Assembly (NCBI GenBank): GCA_015501605.1
Contig: JADNRZ010000042.1
Span: 1 to 64,000 of the forward strand
DNA: 64,000 nucleotides
DNA from: Panaeolus papilionaceus
Lineage: Eukaryota; Basidiomycota; Agaricomycetes; Agaricales
Direction: 5' to 3'
The stretch's first letter is position 1, and the number at the start of each line of letters is the position of its first letter. Position numbers and translations under genes: made by a program. Positions 11,038 to 23,765 of this stretch are shown one piece after another. Below the pieces are notes generated by a model that searched no databases, had not been told where the DNA came from, and saw nothing but the letters and a program-made list of their open reading frames with translations.

Positions 11038-12252
11038 GTTGTTGGTCTAGCTTGGGTCAAAAAAGAGTGGAAAGAAACAGAAATCTGCTCTAGCAATGTA
11101 TGTAGTTTAAGCCGTTGTTGTTGATTTTTCAGATAATTGTCTTCTTCTCAACCAGAGAGAGAGTCCCTTTAAGACGCCTTCTGATAGTTAATTAGGACAG
11201 CAGTAGGAGGAGAGGGAGGTGGAGGAGGAGAAGGACAAGGGGGAATGGGAAAGGTCTGGGAAAAAGAGACGAGAGAAAGGGACGACCAGAACAGCAGAGA
11301 GAAGGGAGAAGAATAAAAAAACTCTCGCGCTGTCCAACACAAAATCAATCAACAATCCTTTTTTTTACTGCATTTCTATTCCAAATATAGTAATCGAGCC
11401 AAGGCACCGCCCATGCATGCCGACTTCTTGGCCGAATTCGTCCATCATTTTCGCCGAATTCTCTTCTCCTTCAAACACTCTCCCTCGAGTTTCAAACATT
11501 TTATTCCGAACACCCGCATCCCTTCTATCCATTGAAAATATAAAATATAAAAATCACACCCAAAAATCACACTCTCCCGCTCAAAATCCTAACCAGCAGC
11601 ACAATAATTTCTCGTAACCAAGGAATGCAATCACCCGAACCTTGGCGCCCACAACGTCCGAGCCGCGCATCCTGCAAAATCTCCTTATAAAGTGCACATT
11701 GTCTTGTTCTCTCTTTTTTGTTTATTATGACCACCTTCGGAACATACATATCCTCAGAGGTCATTGCAACCAATTCGTCCTTCAATTTATGCTGTCCAAA
11801 AAGTCATTCACTCAGGTTCCACTGTCACATCCATAAACCCAGGCCTTCAAAGCCCGCTTCCATCTCATGTCATACTCCGATTGGTTATGCGTATGATACC
11901 CACACAGGAAGGCCTAGAATAACGTCCCTATAATCTTCCTAATATAACACAAATCTGCATTCATTCAAAAATACGCCCACAATCTCTCACTCTCAATGAA
12001 ACGAACCAAACCCTCCAATTTTAAGTCTCTCCACTGAGCATGATATTCATCGACTTCTCAACACTAGAAATCATGTCGTGATTCCTGATTCTTATCCATC
12101 TTTGGCTTGCAGCACATGTAGCATCATCACTTGACCCACTGATGTTTATATTTGGAATTCTAATCAGAGCACTGCAAATCAAATCATCTTCTGTACACTT
12201 GCTCATCAGCAAAGAAAGGAAAGAAATCCAATTTCAGTATCAATATACCTAT
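11038..12252. other. Intergenic region between the mucin gene and BMS1
   Basis: This is the 5' flank of the mucin gene and the 3' flank of BMS1. The part just upstream of the mucin start is purine-rich on the plus strand (11200-11320), hence pyrimidine-rich on the coding strand, a common feature of fungal promoters. No gene is supported. Confidence 0.5.
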
Positions 12253-15200
12253 CTACATCTTCCTCCTCTTCGCTCCCCTTCCGCCCTCCTGAGCCTCCTG
12301 CTCCCTCTTACTCTTAATCCCCGCCATCCGCATCACATCCTTCTTCCGCTCCTTCTCCTTCTCCCCCTTCACCTCCTGCTCCCTCTCCATCTTCCTCCTC
12401 CTCTCGTCCTTCTTCTCATCCTTCTTCTCCCGCCTCTTCATCACCTTATCTTTCCTCAGCGCCCGCATCTGCTGCATCAGCGCCAGCGCCCTCTTCTCCT
12501 CCGGCTCCATCACCACTGCCCGCTTCTGCAGGTACGTAGCCGCCTTCTGCGGCTTCATCACTGCGGGCTTCGACGCGAAGGGTAGCGCCGCCTGCAGTTT
12601 CTTCGGTACCACCAGAGGATTAAACCGCCTCGGCGCTCTCTCGATTTTCTTGTACGTCGAGTTGACGTCCAGGGGCGTCTTGATGCCCTCGTCTCTCCTT
12701 ATCTGACCCGTCAGACGCATTCCCTTCCACGCCGACTTGTCAGATAACAGCAGAGACGTAACGGGGTTGTAGTACTTCCTAGGCTGTATAGTGTACCACG
12801 CCCTGAGGAATATAATATCTGAAATTTCAAGTCAATAAAATATTTTTACAAAAGAACGAAAGAAAGTACATACCACTCTTCAACACCTTATCCTCAAACG
12901 TCGCTCTAAACGCTCCATCCGGCTTCGGCAGTGCCTTCTTCACCTGTCCCCTAATCCCACTCACCGTCCTCACATTCGCCCCCTCAAACTTTGCCACCTC
13001 CAACGCACTCGAAAACATATCCTTCACAAACGCCGTATTCTTGAATATCTTAAACGGCACCCCCGTCAACTTCAACTTCTTCACAATCCGACTCGTCCGA
13101 TCCACATCCAGCACCACACCCGTCGCACTGACCCTAAAGCCCTGAGCTGCGCCATCAAGGTTGTTGAATGCACAGAAACCCGTATTGGGCAACACCCCAG
13201 GCCCATAGAACGTCGCATAGCAATGCATATGCTCAGGCGTATACTTGAGCATCCGCATCCTAATCGAATGGTCGTCCAAGCTGTATATAGGCACCGTCTG
13301 GAACCTCCTCCACCCAATGCTGAAAATCAGGGGATCATTCGTCTTCAACGTCCGATTGAACCACCTGTGCCTCTTGATCCTAACCTGGACATACCCGAAC
13401 CTCTCCTCAGCAGCGAGTAGACCGCCCACCACGAGAGGGTAGCGAGGATCAAAGTGCTCTATCATCTCACAGGGCACATTCCGTAGTTCGATGCGCACAT
13501 ATTGACCAGGCCTGTATCCCTCCACCAGCGCACGCGCAGCAGGGTCTGTCATCCCTTCGAATTCGGCACGATTGAGCGCGAGCTGCGCGCTGATTTCTTC
13601 TTTTTTCTCGTCGTAGAAATCCATTTTGGCACCCTCGGGATCATCGTATTGTTCGTCGAATTTCCGCTTAAGTGCTTCTTTTTTAGCAGCGAGTGCAGCT
13701 GCGCGTGCAGAGGCTTTGTCCATAGGTTTTGAAGGCTCTTTGCCCTCTTCTTTGCCCTCATCTGCGTCCTCTCCATCCTCGTCCTCATCCTCCGCACCAC
13801 TCCCCTCACCGCCAAACCCATTCCACCCCTCATCGCCTTCACCCTCCACAGGCGGCGCGTCCCCACCCGTAATAAACAAATGCCTAATCCCCTCCAACAT
13901 CTCCTCGTCGTCCCACTTCCTCAGCTCCTCTTCACTAATCGTCTCTTTTCCCTTATCCAGCACATCAACATCTGCATCATCCACTTTCTTAACTTGGAAA
14001 AACTCGTCGTCGTCTTCCTTTTCCTCGTCAGCGTCGGGATCTTTGGACCCAAAGAGGATCTCCTCAGGTGAGAGGGTAGAGGAATAAATAAGCTTGATCC
14101 AATCCTTGCGTTTCGCTTTCCTCGACGCAGAACTAGCAGCCTGAGCCCGCTCTGACAGGTTCTTCTTCCATCTAGGCACATCCTCCTCTCCATCTCCCTC
14201 CTCTTCGTCATCTTCATCCACATCCATCCCCTCCTCCTCCTCCTCATCATCATCATCACTCCCAATATCCCCCTCCTCCTCTCCCTCCATCCTCATCCTC
14301 CTCCCCCCGAATGGCCCCTCATCTTCACCCAAATCCGAATCCGAATCTGCATACTCGATCTCCGTTCTCTCTTTCTTGGATACAGGTAATGTACGAGTTG
14401 CTGTTCGTCGTGTGGCGCGGCCTGTGTTGTGGGGGTGATTGCAGATGCCATTGGGGTCTTCTTCATCCTCGTCGTCTTCAGAGGTGTCGTCGTCGTTTTC
14501 TGAGTCTTCGTCTGAGTCGAATTCTTCTTCCGAGTCAAATTCCGACTGCGAATTTTCTTCTTCAGAGTCGTCCTCTTCAGAGTCATTGTCGTCGTTTTGG
14601 AGTCGTGATGGACCTTCAACCGTAAGCTCTTTCGACGACGTGCCAAATAGTCGAATTCGGCTCTGCGCAACTCGGTCTTCAAGTGTCGCGTTGACGTCTT
14701 GAAGGTCCATGACCATTTGTTCACCTTCTCCTTGGGGTTCTATAATTTGAGAATGAAATAACAAATGTCAGATAATTCAAAACCAAACCAGGCAAAACGC
14801 GAAAAAAAATAAATTATGAAGGATAAAAAGAAAGAAAAACGAGAAGAAAGCCCACTTACCCTCCCCTCCCCTCGTAAAACTCCCTGGGACATTAATCCAC
14901 ACCGCATCCTTATCATACATAACCCCACCCACATCACTCATCGGCGCATGAATCAACAACTTCTTCTTCTCACTCAACTTCCTCCTCTTCTCCGACTCTG
15001 CCGTAGGCAAGGGGCACGGGTCGCCCAGGATCTCTACATTGTTCATATCCAGGTCACCCACACCTGGTATGTGCACTTTCGTGCCTAAGCGCAGGTTGGT
15101 GCCGCGTACGTAGCCGTAGACAGTGACGGTCCTGTCGCATTTGCCTTTGGAGGTGCGGACTTCTTCTCGGGGAGTCAAGTCCTCTATGCGGTCTGCGAGG

Positions 15201-16083
15201 AGGTAGGGGTGGCTGTTTCTGAAGACAAGAGGGCGGAACTTCATCACTGCGATGAAGCGGGATAGGTTCATGATTTCAGAGTCGGGGTATCTGCCATTGA
15301 GGACGCCGGAGAGGTAGAAGAGCTTTGCGCCTTGGTAGATCTCGGTCCAGAATCGCTTTTTGAGCGCTTTTTTGGTGTCCTTCAGAGTCGAGGATTTTTT
15401 GATTAGGTCTAGGTGTGTGAGGATACCGATGACTTTGGGGAATCCATGGGATTGGAGGATGTTCAGGAATTCAAAGGTTTCCTATACGAAAATTAAAATT
15501 TTAATATAACAACCCTCTCAATACCATAAAAAATAAAAATAAAACTTCAAACTCACCATCTCAAACCCAAACGACCCATCCACAAGCAGCAGAACCAAAT
15601 CCGCAATTTTGCCAATATCAATCATGGAATTAATATCATTATTACACTCCACAAACGTCAGACGTCGCTTTTTGCCCCCAACAACCGTAATGGGGCCTTT
15701 TGCCTCGCTCAGCGTCTGCTTTGTGTAGCGCCTCACGAGACTTTTCAGGAGAGTGGTTTTGCCAACGCCTGGGGGACCAACTATGGCGATGATGACGGGT
15801 GGAGGGTCTTCATCTGGCATGCGGTTGACGAGGGGGACATGGAGGCGGGTTTGATCTCGCTCTGCTGTGCGTCTGCCTTGTTTGTCTGCTCGACGACCTG
15901 ATTTCGGAGCGAAGGCCTGGTGAAAGATATGACCGACTTAGATTATAACAATGCGATAGATAATTAAATAAATACCTTTTCGTTAAAGCCATGTTGTTTT
16001 TCTTTTCCCTTGCCTTTTGCCTTTTTCTCTGCTTTTGAGCCTGACTGAGCAGGTCGATGAGCTTTGTGGGGTCTGTCGTCCAT
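12253..16083 (-). CDS. BMS1: Ribosome biogenesis GTPase Bms1
   Basis: Five exons: 16083-15976, 15916-15557, 15481-14860, 14739-12874 and 12818-12253, with consistent phases and introns of 59, 75, 120 and 55 nt. They give 1173 residues, close to the yeast protein (about 1180). Bms1 is a nucleolar GTPase that works with Rcl1 in the small-subunit processome for 18S rRNA maturation. A basic N-terminus precedes a P-loop GPPGVGKT (about 83-90), LLLVDG and a THLD segment for the GTPase fold. The central part is very acidic. The C-terminal half has the conserved [14 protein letters not shown] and FYGPG segments, then a strongly basic KR/KK-rich tail. The start ATG at 16083 gives the expected [11 protein letters not shown] opening. 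It is divergent from the Cep57-domain gene. Confidence 0.95.
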
Positions 16084-16287
16084 GGACGTCAGTGATCAAA
16101 TAATTAAATCTAAAATAAATAAAATAAAATAAAAAGTTTGTCACGAGCACAACGCGTCCACGTGATTCACGCGATTGTTGTTGATGACCGTTTATTTCCG
16201 TTCTTGTCTGTTTCTTCATTCAACACCGACAGTCCACAAACAGTCTGTCTCTGTTTCTCTCTCTGCGATACCACACTACTCTCCACC
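16084..16287. promoter_or_regulatory. Shared divergent promoter of BMS1 and the Cep57-domain gene
   Basis: Only 204 bp separate the two start codons, so both 5' UTRs and core promoters must lie here. The region has an AT-rich half near BMS1 (16096-16140) and a pyrimidine-rich half before the plus-strand ATG. No clear TATA box is seen for the plus gene. Confidence 0.6.
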
Positions 16288-19200
16288 ATGAACAGGCGAT
16301 CCACAGGGACCGCCACACCTGCTATCCTCGATTTTACAATCCGTGAGGATGAGCTAGAGCACCACAGAATACAGCTAGAACACAATTTGCAAAACACCGA
16401 AATCTCATTTCACCTCTCATCGTCTGCAAGCAGCGACAATGACGAGGTGCACCACCATCACCAACAACCTCTAAAGCAGCAGCAACGTAGAACAATCCCA
16501 TCTCAGCGGCTACAAAAGAATCTGAAGAAACAGGCCTATGCCCCTGATAACTCTGTGGAACTAGGCAGGCATCTCTCTGAGCCTTCACTCCAAGAAATAC
16601 CCTCCTTCGTGCATCGATCAAGGGATCACTTCACAGGCGAAGATATTCACCGCTGGTCTTACCGCCCAGACGACGACGAAGAGGGCGTCAATCCATATGG
16701 TCACGAGTCGCTGTCCACTGTCAACCACCATGCTAGTGCTGTCACCCTTAATGCTGGTCTGGGTGGTAACAGAGCCCGCAGAGAACGCAGTCTGAGCGGC
16801 GCAGAGTATGACCCTGACAGACCTCTTCACGCTATGATCGCTGGTGTGAATAGCAAGCACTCTATGTTTGACCTTGATCCTAAATCAAAATCAAATGTCC
16901 GTTTTTACCTCTATTTTATTTTTATTTTTCTGCCATTTCTCATTTTTCTTGATTTTATTTTTTATTTTATGTGATTTTTAGCTTCATCACAGCATGACCG
17001 TCGATCCCATCGTCGTCGACAGCACTGCCGAGCTCGACAGAATTCTCGAATCAGGCCACGCCAAACCCATCTCATCACACTCTGTTCACTCACACTCGCG
17101 GTCTCTGCAAAACGCATCCCCAATCTCCTCTGGCCCCTCATCCTCAGAATCCTCAGACCACAATTCACCAAGCCACCCAATCTCGCCCTCCCGCCCAAAG
17201 CTCACAGACCACCTCCGCCACGTCTCGTTCTCACCCAAACGCCCACGTACTGCACCACCCACAAATGGCGCCACCTCCCCACTAACCCGCACCCAACAAT
17301 TAGTGGAGGACAACGCCGCGACGCCTCGGCCAACAAGGCGCCATATGCCCGCATTCAACACGCCCGCTCCCCAACCTGAGGTCCGGCTACACCCTGCCAC
17401 ACCATCCACAGGTGGGGGCGGTGGAACCTCCAAATTCACCCGTGTGTCCAGGTCGTCTACATCCAAAGGCACCAACGGGCCCGCTGAGACTGGCTCTCTC
17501 GCCCGACACTCCAACCACGCGCATCAGCATCGTGTTGTCAGTCGTGCCGTTGACTCTGACCCGAACCCTTTTGGCGATCTGTCGTACGTTGATGCGCCAC
17601 AGGCTTCGCCTGTCCGTGCCCCGCCTACAAGGAATGCGACGCCTCGCAAGTCGAGTTTGAAAGATACGAGTCGGAGTCGCGTGTACCTGCCTGATGTGAC
17701 GGGCTTGACTGCGGCTGTTGAGTCTCCTGCCAAACCTGGAATTGCGTATTATTCTATCAGGGCTGAGAATAAGGCTCGGGAAAGCGAAGGTACTTCTTTT
17801 TTTCTTGTATTTTTTTCGAACAATGCTGACTCCAAAAATTTCATAGCACGCCTCCTTCAAACCCTCCAATCTGTACAAAACCAACTACAAGACTTGGAGG
17901 ATGAAAATGGTATTTCCAGACGTCGTGTTCGCGAGCTTGAAATGGAACTTGAAGAATGCAAACGTGAAGTGGCAAGGGAGCGTACTCGCCTACTTGAACG
18001 CGAATTGGACTCTAGTTACCGTCAAGGCAAGGGGGCCAAGGGCAAAGGCAAAGCACGCGCTGGTGTCGGTGCTGGGGTCGGTGTCATTGACGACGAGAGA
18101 TTGAACGAGAGATATAACGACGTCGTTGAAGAAAAGCGGGGTACGTTTTTTCTTTCGCTCAGAAATCAGAAACAAAGCGCATATATTGACCATGTTCTCT
18201 TTTCACAGCTCTAGAAGCACTCATCACCTCCCTCCGGACACATCTAACCCGGCTCACAGCCGAACTCGCATCCCACCAAGAGCTGCTCTCCGAGCTCCGC
18301 AGGCTGCGGGATACCGACTCTAAAGCCCTGCAAGAAAAAGGGGCTGAGATCCTCAGGCTGAGTGAGGAGGTGCAGAGACTTGCTGGTGAAGTGGAAGTCC
18401 TGCGAGGTGTGGTGGAGGAGGGACTCAAAGAGCGCCGTGCGTCGAGGGAGGGGGAGATGGTTAGTGTGGATATGGATCAGTCACCTGGGGATCTGGGTAT
18501 GAGCCAGGATTTGGAGGGTGAGGAGACGGAGCAGGAGGAAGAGGAAGAGGAGGATGAGCCGCATGGTGATGAACCTAATGCGTCTGAGGAGGAAGAGGAG
18601 ACGGTGGATGAGCATGAGGAGGATGAGGAGGAACAGCATGAGCAGAGGCGACAACGAGACCCATGGGGTGCCCCCGATATGAGCATGAACAACTTCGCAC
18701 CTACACATGCTACATTCGGGTCCAATGATACCCCCAGTGCGCCCATCGCACCCAAACGCATGGTCGACGACGTGGAGATGAGCCGTATCGTTGCAGAAGT
18801 TGAAGAGAGGCGTTCAAACCGCTCCAACACCTCCATCCGGCTCTCGAGCTCACCTCCACCTCAATCGCGAGCTGCGCAACACCAACAACGCGCGCAGCGT
18901 AAAGTTAGGAGTGTGTCTACGAGGGTGCAGGTGGGCAATGATACCGTTGCGCATGATGTTGATACGGAGCCTGAGGATGTGGATGACGATGAGGATCGTA
19001 ATCCACTGTTTGCGCCGTCTCAGAATAATAGAGACCGATCGTTCACTTCATCCTCACCGCCGCATGGATTCTCCACTCTCAACCAGAACTCGCGCCCTTC
19101 AGCCCCCACGCCTCGTCACGCCGCACATCATTCATACACCCATACTCGTCAACGCTCGACAGGCGCCACTGCTGCCCCTACGCACAACCACCACCATGCA

Positions 19201-19931
19201 GAGGAAGAAGAAGCACACATAGAACCAGAGGACTCACCCTTCCCGCAAATCAGAGGCGAAATGCTGGAACGTCTATTCTTCTCAGCGCCCGAACACAATG
19301 CGCAAACATGTACCGTGTGTTACAGGAGACGACAGAACCCCTCTTCATCCCCTGACCTGGGCGCTGCTTCTCGGCCTCGTTCTGGTGGTCTTTCGAGGCA
19401 GGGTAGTCAGGAGGGCCCCACCGCGAACGCGCAAGGGAATGGGGATGCGGAGAAAGGGGAGGCTATGAGGGTGTACCTCACCTATTCGAGTGATCCTGGG
19501 TATTATCACCAGATTGGGAGACAGTACGGGTTGCCGGCTCAGACTGTTGTTGCAAGGGTGATTAGGGAGCTGGAGGACGATTTTACGCATTATAAGAGGT
19601 TTGTTTTTTTCTTTCCCCTTTTTTGTGCGAAGAATGGTCGCTGATGTGTGATTTTATTTTATTTTATTTTAAAAAATTAGCATCTACGTTGAGTTGGCGG
19701 ATCATTATAAATTGATGGACGCTGCTTCGGATGTGTTGAGACGCAATACGCTAGCGAAGCATCTAAAAGAGGTGGTGGATGTGTTGGAACAGAAGGTACG
19801 TTTTCCTCTATCCTTCATTCTCTACCTCGGAACACGTTCTAACTTTTGTATGAATTTAGGGAGACCAAATCGCATCACTCTACGACTTGTTGAGCTTCAA
19901 AGACAAGCAGACGCTCGTTGGCAATCCATGA
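16288..19931 (+). CDS. Cep57/Ppc89-type coiled-coil spindle-pole (centrosome) protein
   Basis: Six exons: 16288-16896, 16982-17789, 17847-18140, 18209-19598, 19681-19795 and 19860-19931, all GT-AG with matching phases, giving 1095 residues. The N-terminal half is low-complexity and Ser/Pro-rich. Coiled coils follow (QLQDLEDENG to REVARERTRL, then LEALITSLRTHL to LRGVVEEGL), then acidic Glu-rich stretches. The last ~77 residues (VARVIRELEDDFTHYKS, YVELADHYKLMDAASD, LAKHLKEVVDVLEQK) match the Cep57 microtubule-binding domain. In fission yeast the family member Ppc89 scaffolds the spindle pole body. Localisation here is inferred from that domain. The final two exons are short and were needed to complete the domain. 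Confidence 0.85.
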
Positions 19932-20989
19932 GCTTAGCCCTCTCCATGCCATTCATGATACCGTCGCTGCTCGACCTGCATCCAAACCCTCTTCGCTGTT
20001 TTGCTCCCCCATCCACATACTGTTCTAGCTGTGTCTGTTCTCGTTCCTCATCACTCCTTTACTCCTCCTTCGTTTAGTTCCTTTTCCATTTACCATCCAT
20101 TCACCGTCCCTTGCTTTCCTTGGTTCTCGCATTCATTTTTTCTCTCTTCACCTCATACTCGTTTTCAAAGAATCTTGGAACCACATCATTCTTGTCTTGT
20201 CTGCCCGCCTATCCTCTCATTTTATTCGCAATCTGAGAATCAAACAATGATCAAGTCGTCGGATGTGGAAACGGCGCATTCCGTTCATCCGTCATACATT
20301 CGTACATAGCTTCGAGCTTTTACATTAGTCTAGTTTAGCTTTCTTTTCTTGTTATGTTGCATATGTTATGTTATGGTACTTACTGTGAATATATATCTAC
20401 TTTTTGGGATCATACGAGATTAGCTACATGAATTTTGGAGAATGAAAGTGACGAAGGCTTGATGATAACGTCAGAAAATCATGCTTTGCCTATCACCACC
20501 TTGAACTTGTGGTCGCTGATGGGTGCAGGTGCATGCCGGTCATTTCGAGTTGACCAACTTGAATAGGCGGAGTGTGTATGCACTTGAAGTTGTAGCTTTT
20601 CTTGATTTTTCTGACAATTTTTTACCAGGAGGCTTGCTCTGGCTTGTTTCAATGTTTGGTGCATTTGAATTACGGAAAAGGCGGGATTGAAATATTTGTC
20701 AACTATCATGGATGATAAGCTTCTTAAATTAAAATTTCGAGGAGCAAAAGGCTTGAGAGATTTTGATAGCCTGGGCATTTGCAATGTGAAGAAGACGAGA
20801 CTCAAGTTTGTTGCGTGCTGCAAAGGCTTGGCCAATTTCTCGACGCGGCCTCGCGGTCACGTGTTTGGGTATGATTACCAGAAACGGAAAGTAAATTACT
20901 TTATGTAATCCACCCTATTTAGATCATTGTACACTCCCTTCCACTGTTTATTCACTACCACATCGCATTCCCTTACCCTACGCGCTACA
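19932..20989. other. Intergenic region
   Basis: This holds the 3' UTR of the Cep57-domain gene (pyrimidine-rich to about 20400) and the promoter of the HMG-box gene. A minus-strand open frame of 118 codons at 20479-20835 has no family resemblance and no visible splice partners, so it is not called. Confidence 0.5.
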
Positions 20990-22623
20990 ATGGCTAAACA
21001 AAGCAACAAAAAGTCTAAAAAATCTCGCAAAGCCACCCCATCTTTAACCCCAGCCCAAAAACAGCAAAGAAAACAGGACGCGCTCGTGTCCTACAGTTAC
21101 CTCCTCCGCGAGATAGACTGTCCAACCACAACAGCAGCCATCCAGGACATCCTGGATAACCCAAACATAGTCGTAGACCGCAACAACCCCATGACATTCC
21201 CTCGGCCATCAAATAGCTTCATCCTGTACAATACCTTGTACAATAGGGCTTTGCAGAGGGAGATCGCAGAACCAGGCTCAACGCTGAAACTACCAGACCA
21301 GAAGGAAGTCGTACTGTTCATCAGCGCGGTTTGGAAGCTGTTGATACAAGATGACATCAAGGAAATTTGGCAGAAGGCTCAAGTAAAGTTCTTAATCGAA
21401 CATAGGATCAAATATCCCACCTACATAGAGAAGGCAGGAAAGGGAAAGGAAGAAAGTCAGAAGTGCAAGCGCGTTAAACACAGGGCTACAGAGAGCGCAC
21501 AGATGGTCGTTGGTAGCAGCTCCAGGCTAAGTGGCGATACCAGCCAGCCCACTCCTCTCCCACAAGCTGGTCCGTCAACAACAACAACGACGGCCCCCTT
21601 CATTCCACAACCAGCACAGGCACCTCTACCCAATCCACATCCATCGACTTCTTCTGGGCCCCTCCCTACCCTGCCCTTTTCGTTGATGCCGACTCCTAAT
21701 GTGGCGTTACATTACCACTACCCTGCGCCCTTTCCACAGCCCGAGTATCAAGCTGGAGGATGGGTACAAGCGATGCCCATGATGGGGCCTCAGAGGACAT
21801 CGCGACGAGGTGGTGCAAACGCCCGGCATCAGCCCTACGCCGCGCCTGTTGAGCAACAGCCTGTTCAGAACCTGTATCAGGACACGTACTTGGTGGGTGC
21901 TCATTTGTCCTCGTCGTTTCCGTTTGGTTATTAATCTAATATTTTCTTTAGATGAACTACCAGCTTCCCGAGCCGGTAATCGCTCAGCAGCAGCCGACAA
22001 CTCCTGATTCTGCTGACGTCGCCTTTGGAGGCATGCCCTCTGGACTCTACGAGAACTTCCAACAACAACCACACACCATGCCTATTGAACAGCAGCCCCT
22101 CCAGAACATCTTCCATGGTACGAACTTTGTGAGTAGCACTTCCTTTTCACTGCGTCTATCTGGCCATTGATCCAGTATTTCATTTAGACGAGCAACTTCC
22201 CCGAGAATGTCCTTGCGCAGCAGCCGCCAATGGCCCCTTATCCCTCACAAGTTGCTCTCGGAGGGATGGTTCCCCAATATCATTCCAACTTTGTACAGCA
22301 GCCCTACTTCGTGGCTGCTGAACAACAACACATCCAGACTACGTCGCTGAATTTACACCTTGTGAGTAATTATTTGTTCTCGCTGTGTCTATTTGGTCAT
22401 TCGTCTAACGTGTTCTTAGTCCCTTAATCTCCCTCAGGCTGAGCCTGTATTCGCTCCACCTCCACCAGTGGGCCCTCTATTCGCTCAGGCTGCGAATGGA
22501 AGCACCGTCCAGCAGAACACATGGCCAAATTTTCCGGTTTTCTATCCGCAGACTGACCTACACAGTCAATTTATTACCCCTGCCCCCATGAGGGACCGCC
22601 TTTGGCCCAGAGCTAAACTCTAA
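20990..22623 (+). CDS. HMG-box protein with tandemly duplicated 3' exons
   Basis: Four exons: 20990-21892, 21952-22128, 22188-22361 and 22420-22623, all phase 0, giving 485 residues. A basic N-terminus precedes an HMG box at about 69-146 (PRPSNSFILY, QKEVVLFISAVWK, IWQKAQVKFLIEHRIKYPTY), close to the MATA/fungal mating-type HMG subclass. The box should bind DNA by bending the minor groove, so a transcription factor role is inferred. The rest is Pro/Gln-rich. The ends of exons 1-3 repeat a unit (EQQPVQNLYQ, EQQPLQNIFH, EQQHIQTTS), each followed by an intron of about 58 nt with similar sequence (CGTCTATYTGGYCATT-like), suggesting tandem exon+intron duplication. In Agaricomycetes HMG genes of this type are not the mating-type determinants. 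Confidence 0.8.
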
Positions 22624-23758
22624 AGCGCCGATTTGCGCTCGAGTTGTCGTGTTTCTAGTATATTCGTATTCATGCTTTCTTGTTTTTTGCACTATTCTTT
22701 CCTCCATGTTGTGTTAATGCTTTCTGTCGATCGTGTTATTTTTGCTCCATCTATCTACTTTCTTTGTTTTTCCTCTCAAGTTTCTTCTTCTCTCATCGTT
22801 GTATTTGTATACACACACATGCATATTCCTATTTAGTCTACCATCAATTCTATATTATAGTTTGTGTTATATATGCTGGGCAGACCAATGAGTTGTGGAA
22901 CACATCAAGATCCAGTCGCCGATGCCACTAATATTTCAGCCAACTTGAAGAAGCAACAACAGATTTTCCACCAGAGAGTATGGTCCTTAATGCCTGTATT
23001 ATTGTTGTCTAACACATTTCCATGGGTCTTAACATCTCCCTTGGTCATCCGAGGCCCCCAATGCCATGGTTCATTGACCGACTGCCTCAATGGCTCAAGT
23101 AGTGCCTGTTTAGGGCGTGTGCGAAGAATGTGATATTCATCACGTCAGCGGATGGTGCACGTCGATCCACATATGGTTGATGCATGATGGCTAACACTCT
23201 TGCTTTGCCTTAGACCCCTTCAAAGATCTGCACCAAGAAACTGCCAAGAGGGGCACCTTTCATATGTCTCTTTCATGCACACAGGACCATTAAATAAAAT
23301 TTAGAATCCTCGTCATATAGTAGCATACGGAAATCGTCTGCACGAGTCTGCACGACTCGAACAACCTCTGTCATCATGAGTGCCTCTCGAGCGGCTCATA
23401 TTTCAAACAGCACCGCATGGTGCTCGAAGTTGCTCTTGACACTTCCAGGACGTTTGATCAGACTCATTGAAGAATAAACTTCAATAGGTAGTCATGCTTT
23501 GGAACAAAACCTGTTTGCGGCACATATTGAGTACGAGCACATCGACTCTTTCCTATGTTTACTATTACGTTTTACCATCAGAGCGAGTCCAATAATCGTA
23601 CAGAAATGGCATTGTCAAATCTATAGTCGGGCGCCGTTACTATACTTTTTTAGGCGCTATATGGCTTCCTCTTATCCTTTCGAAGCTCTCAAGCGTGAAT
23701 ATAAAAATTCATGGTTTACATACAGGTCTACATAATTTAACATCCTTATACATCTCAA
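22624..23758. other. Intergenic region between the two HMG-box genes
   Basis: The T-rich 3' flank of the first HMG gene runs to about 22860. The rest shows no recognisable coding sequence. Open frames at 22864-23133 and 23499-23735 lack family resemblance, and neither splices in phase into the downstream HMG exon by a join I could find. Confidence 0.45.
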
Positions 23759-23765
23759 TGCATAG

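Noticed and set aside
20479..20835. Minus-strand frame of 118 codons
   Set aside because: No domain, no splice partner, and it sits in the promoter/3' UTR interval of two plus-strand genes.
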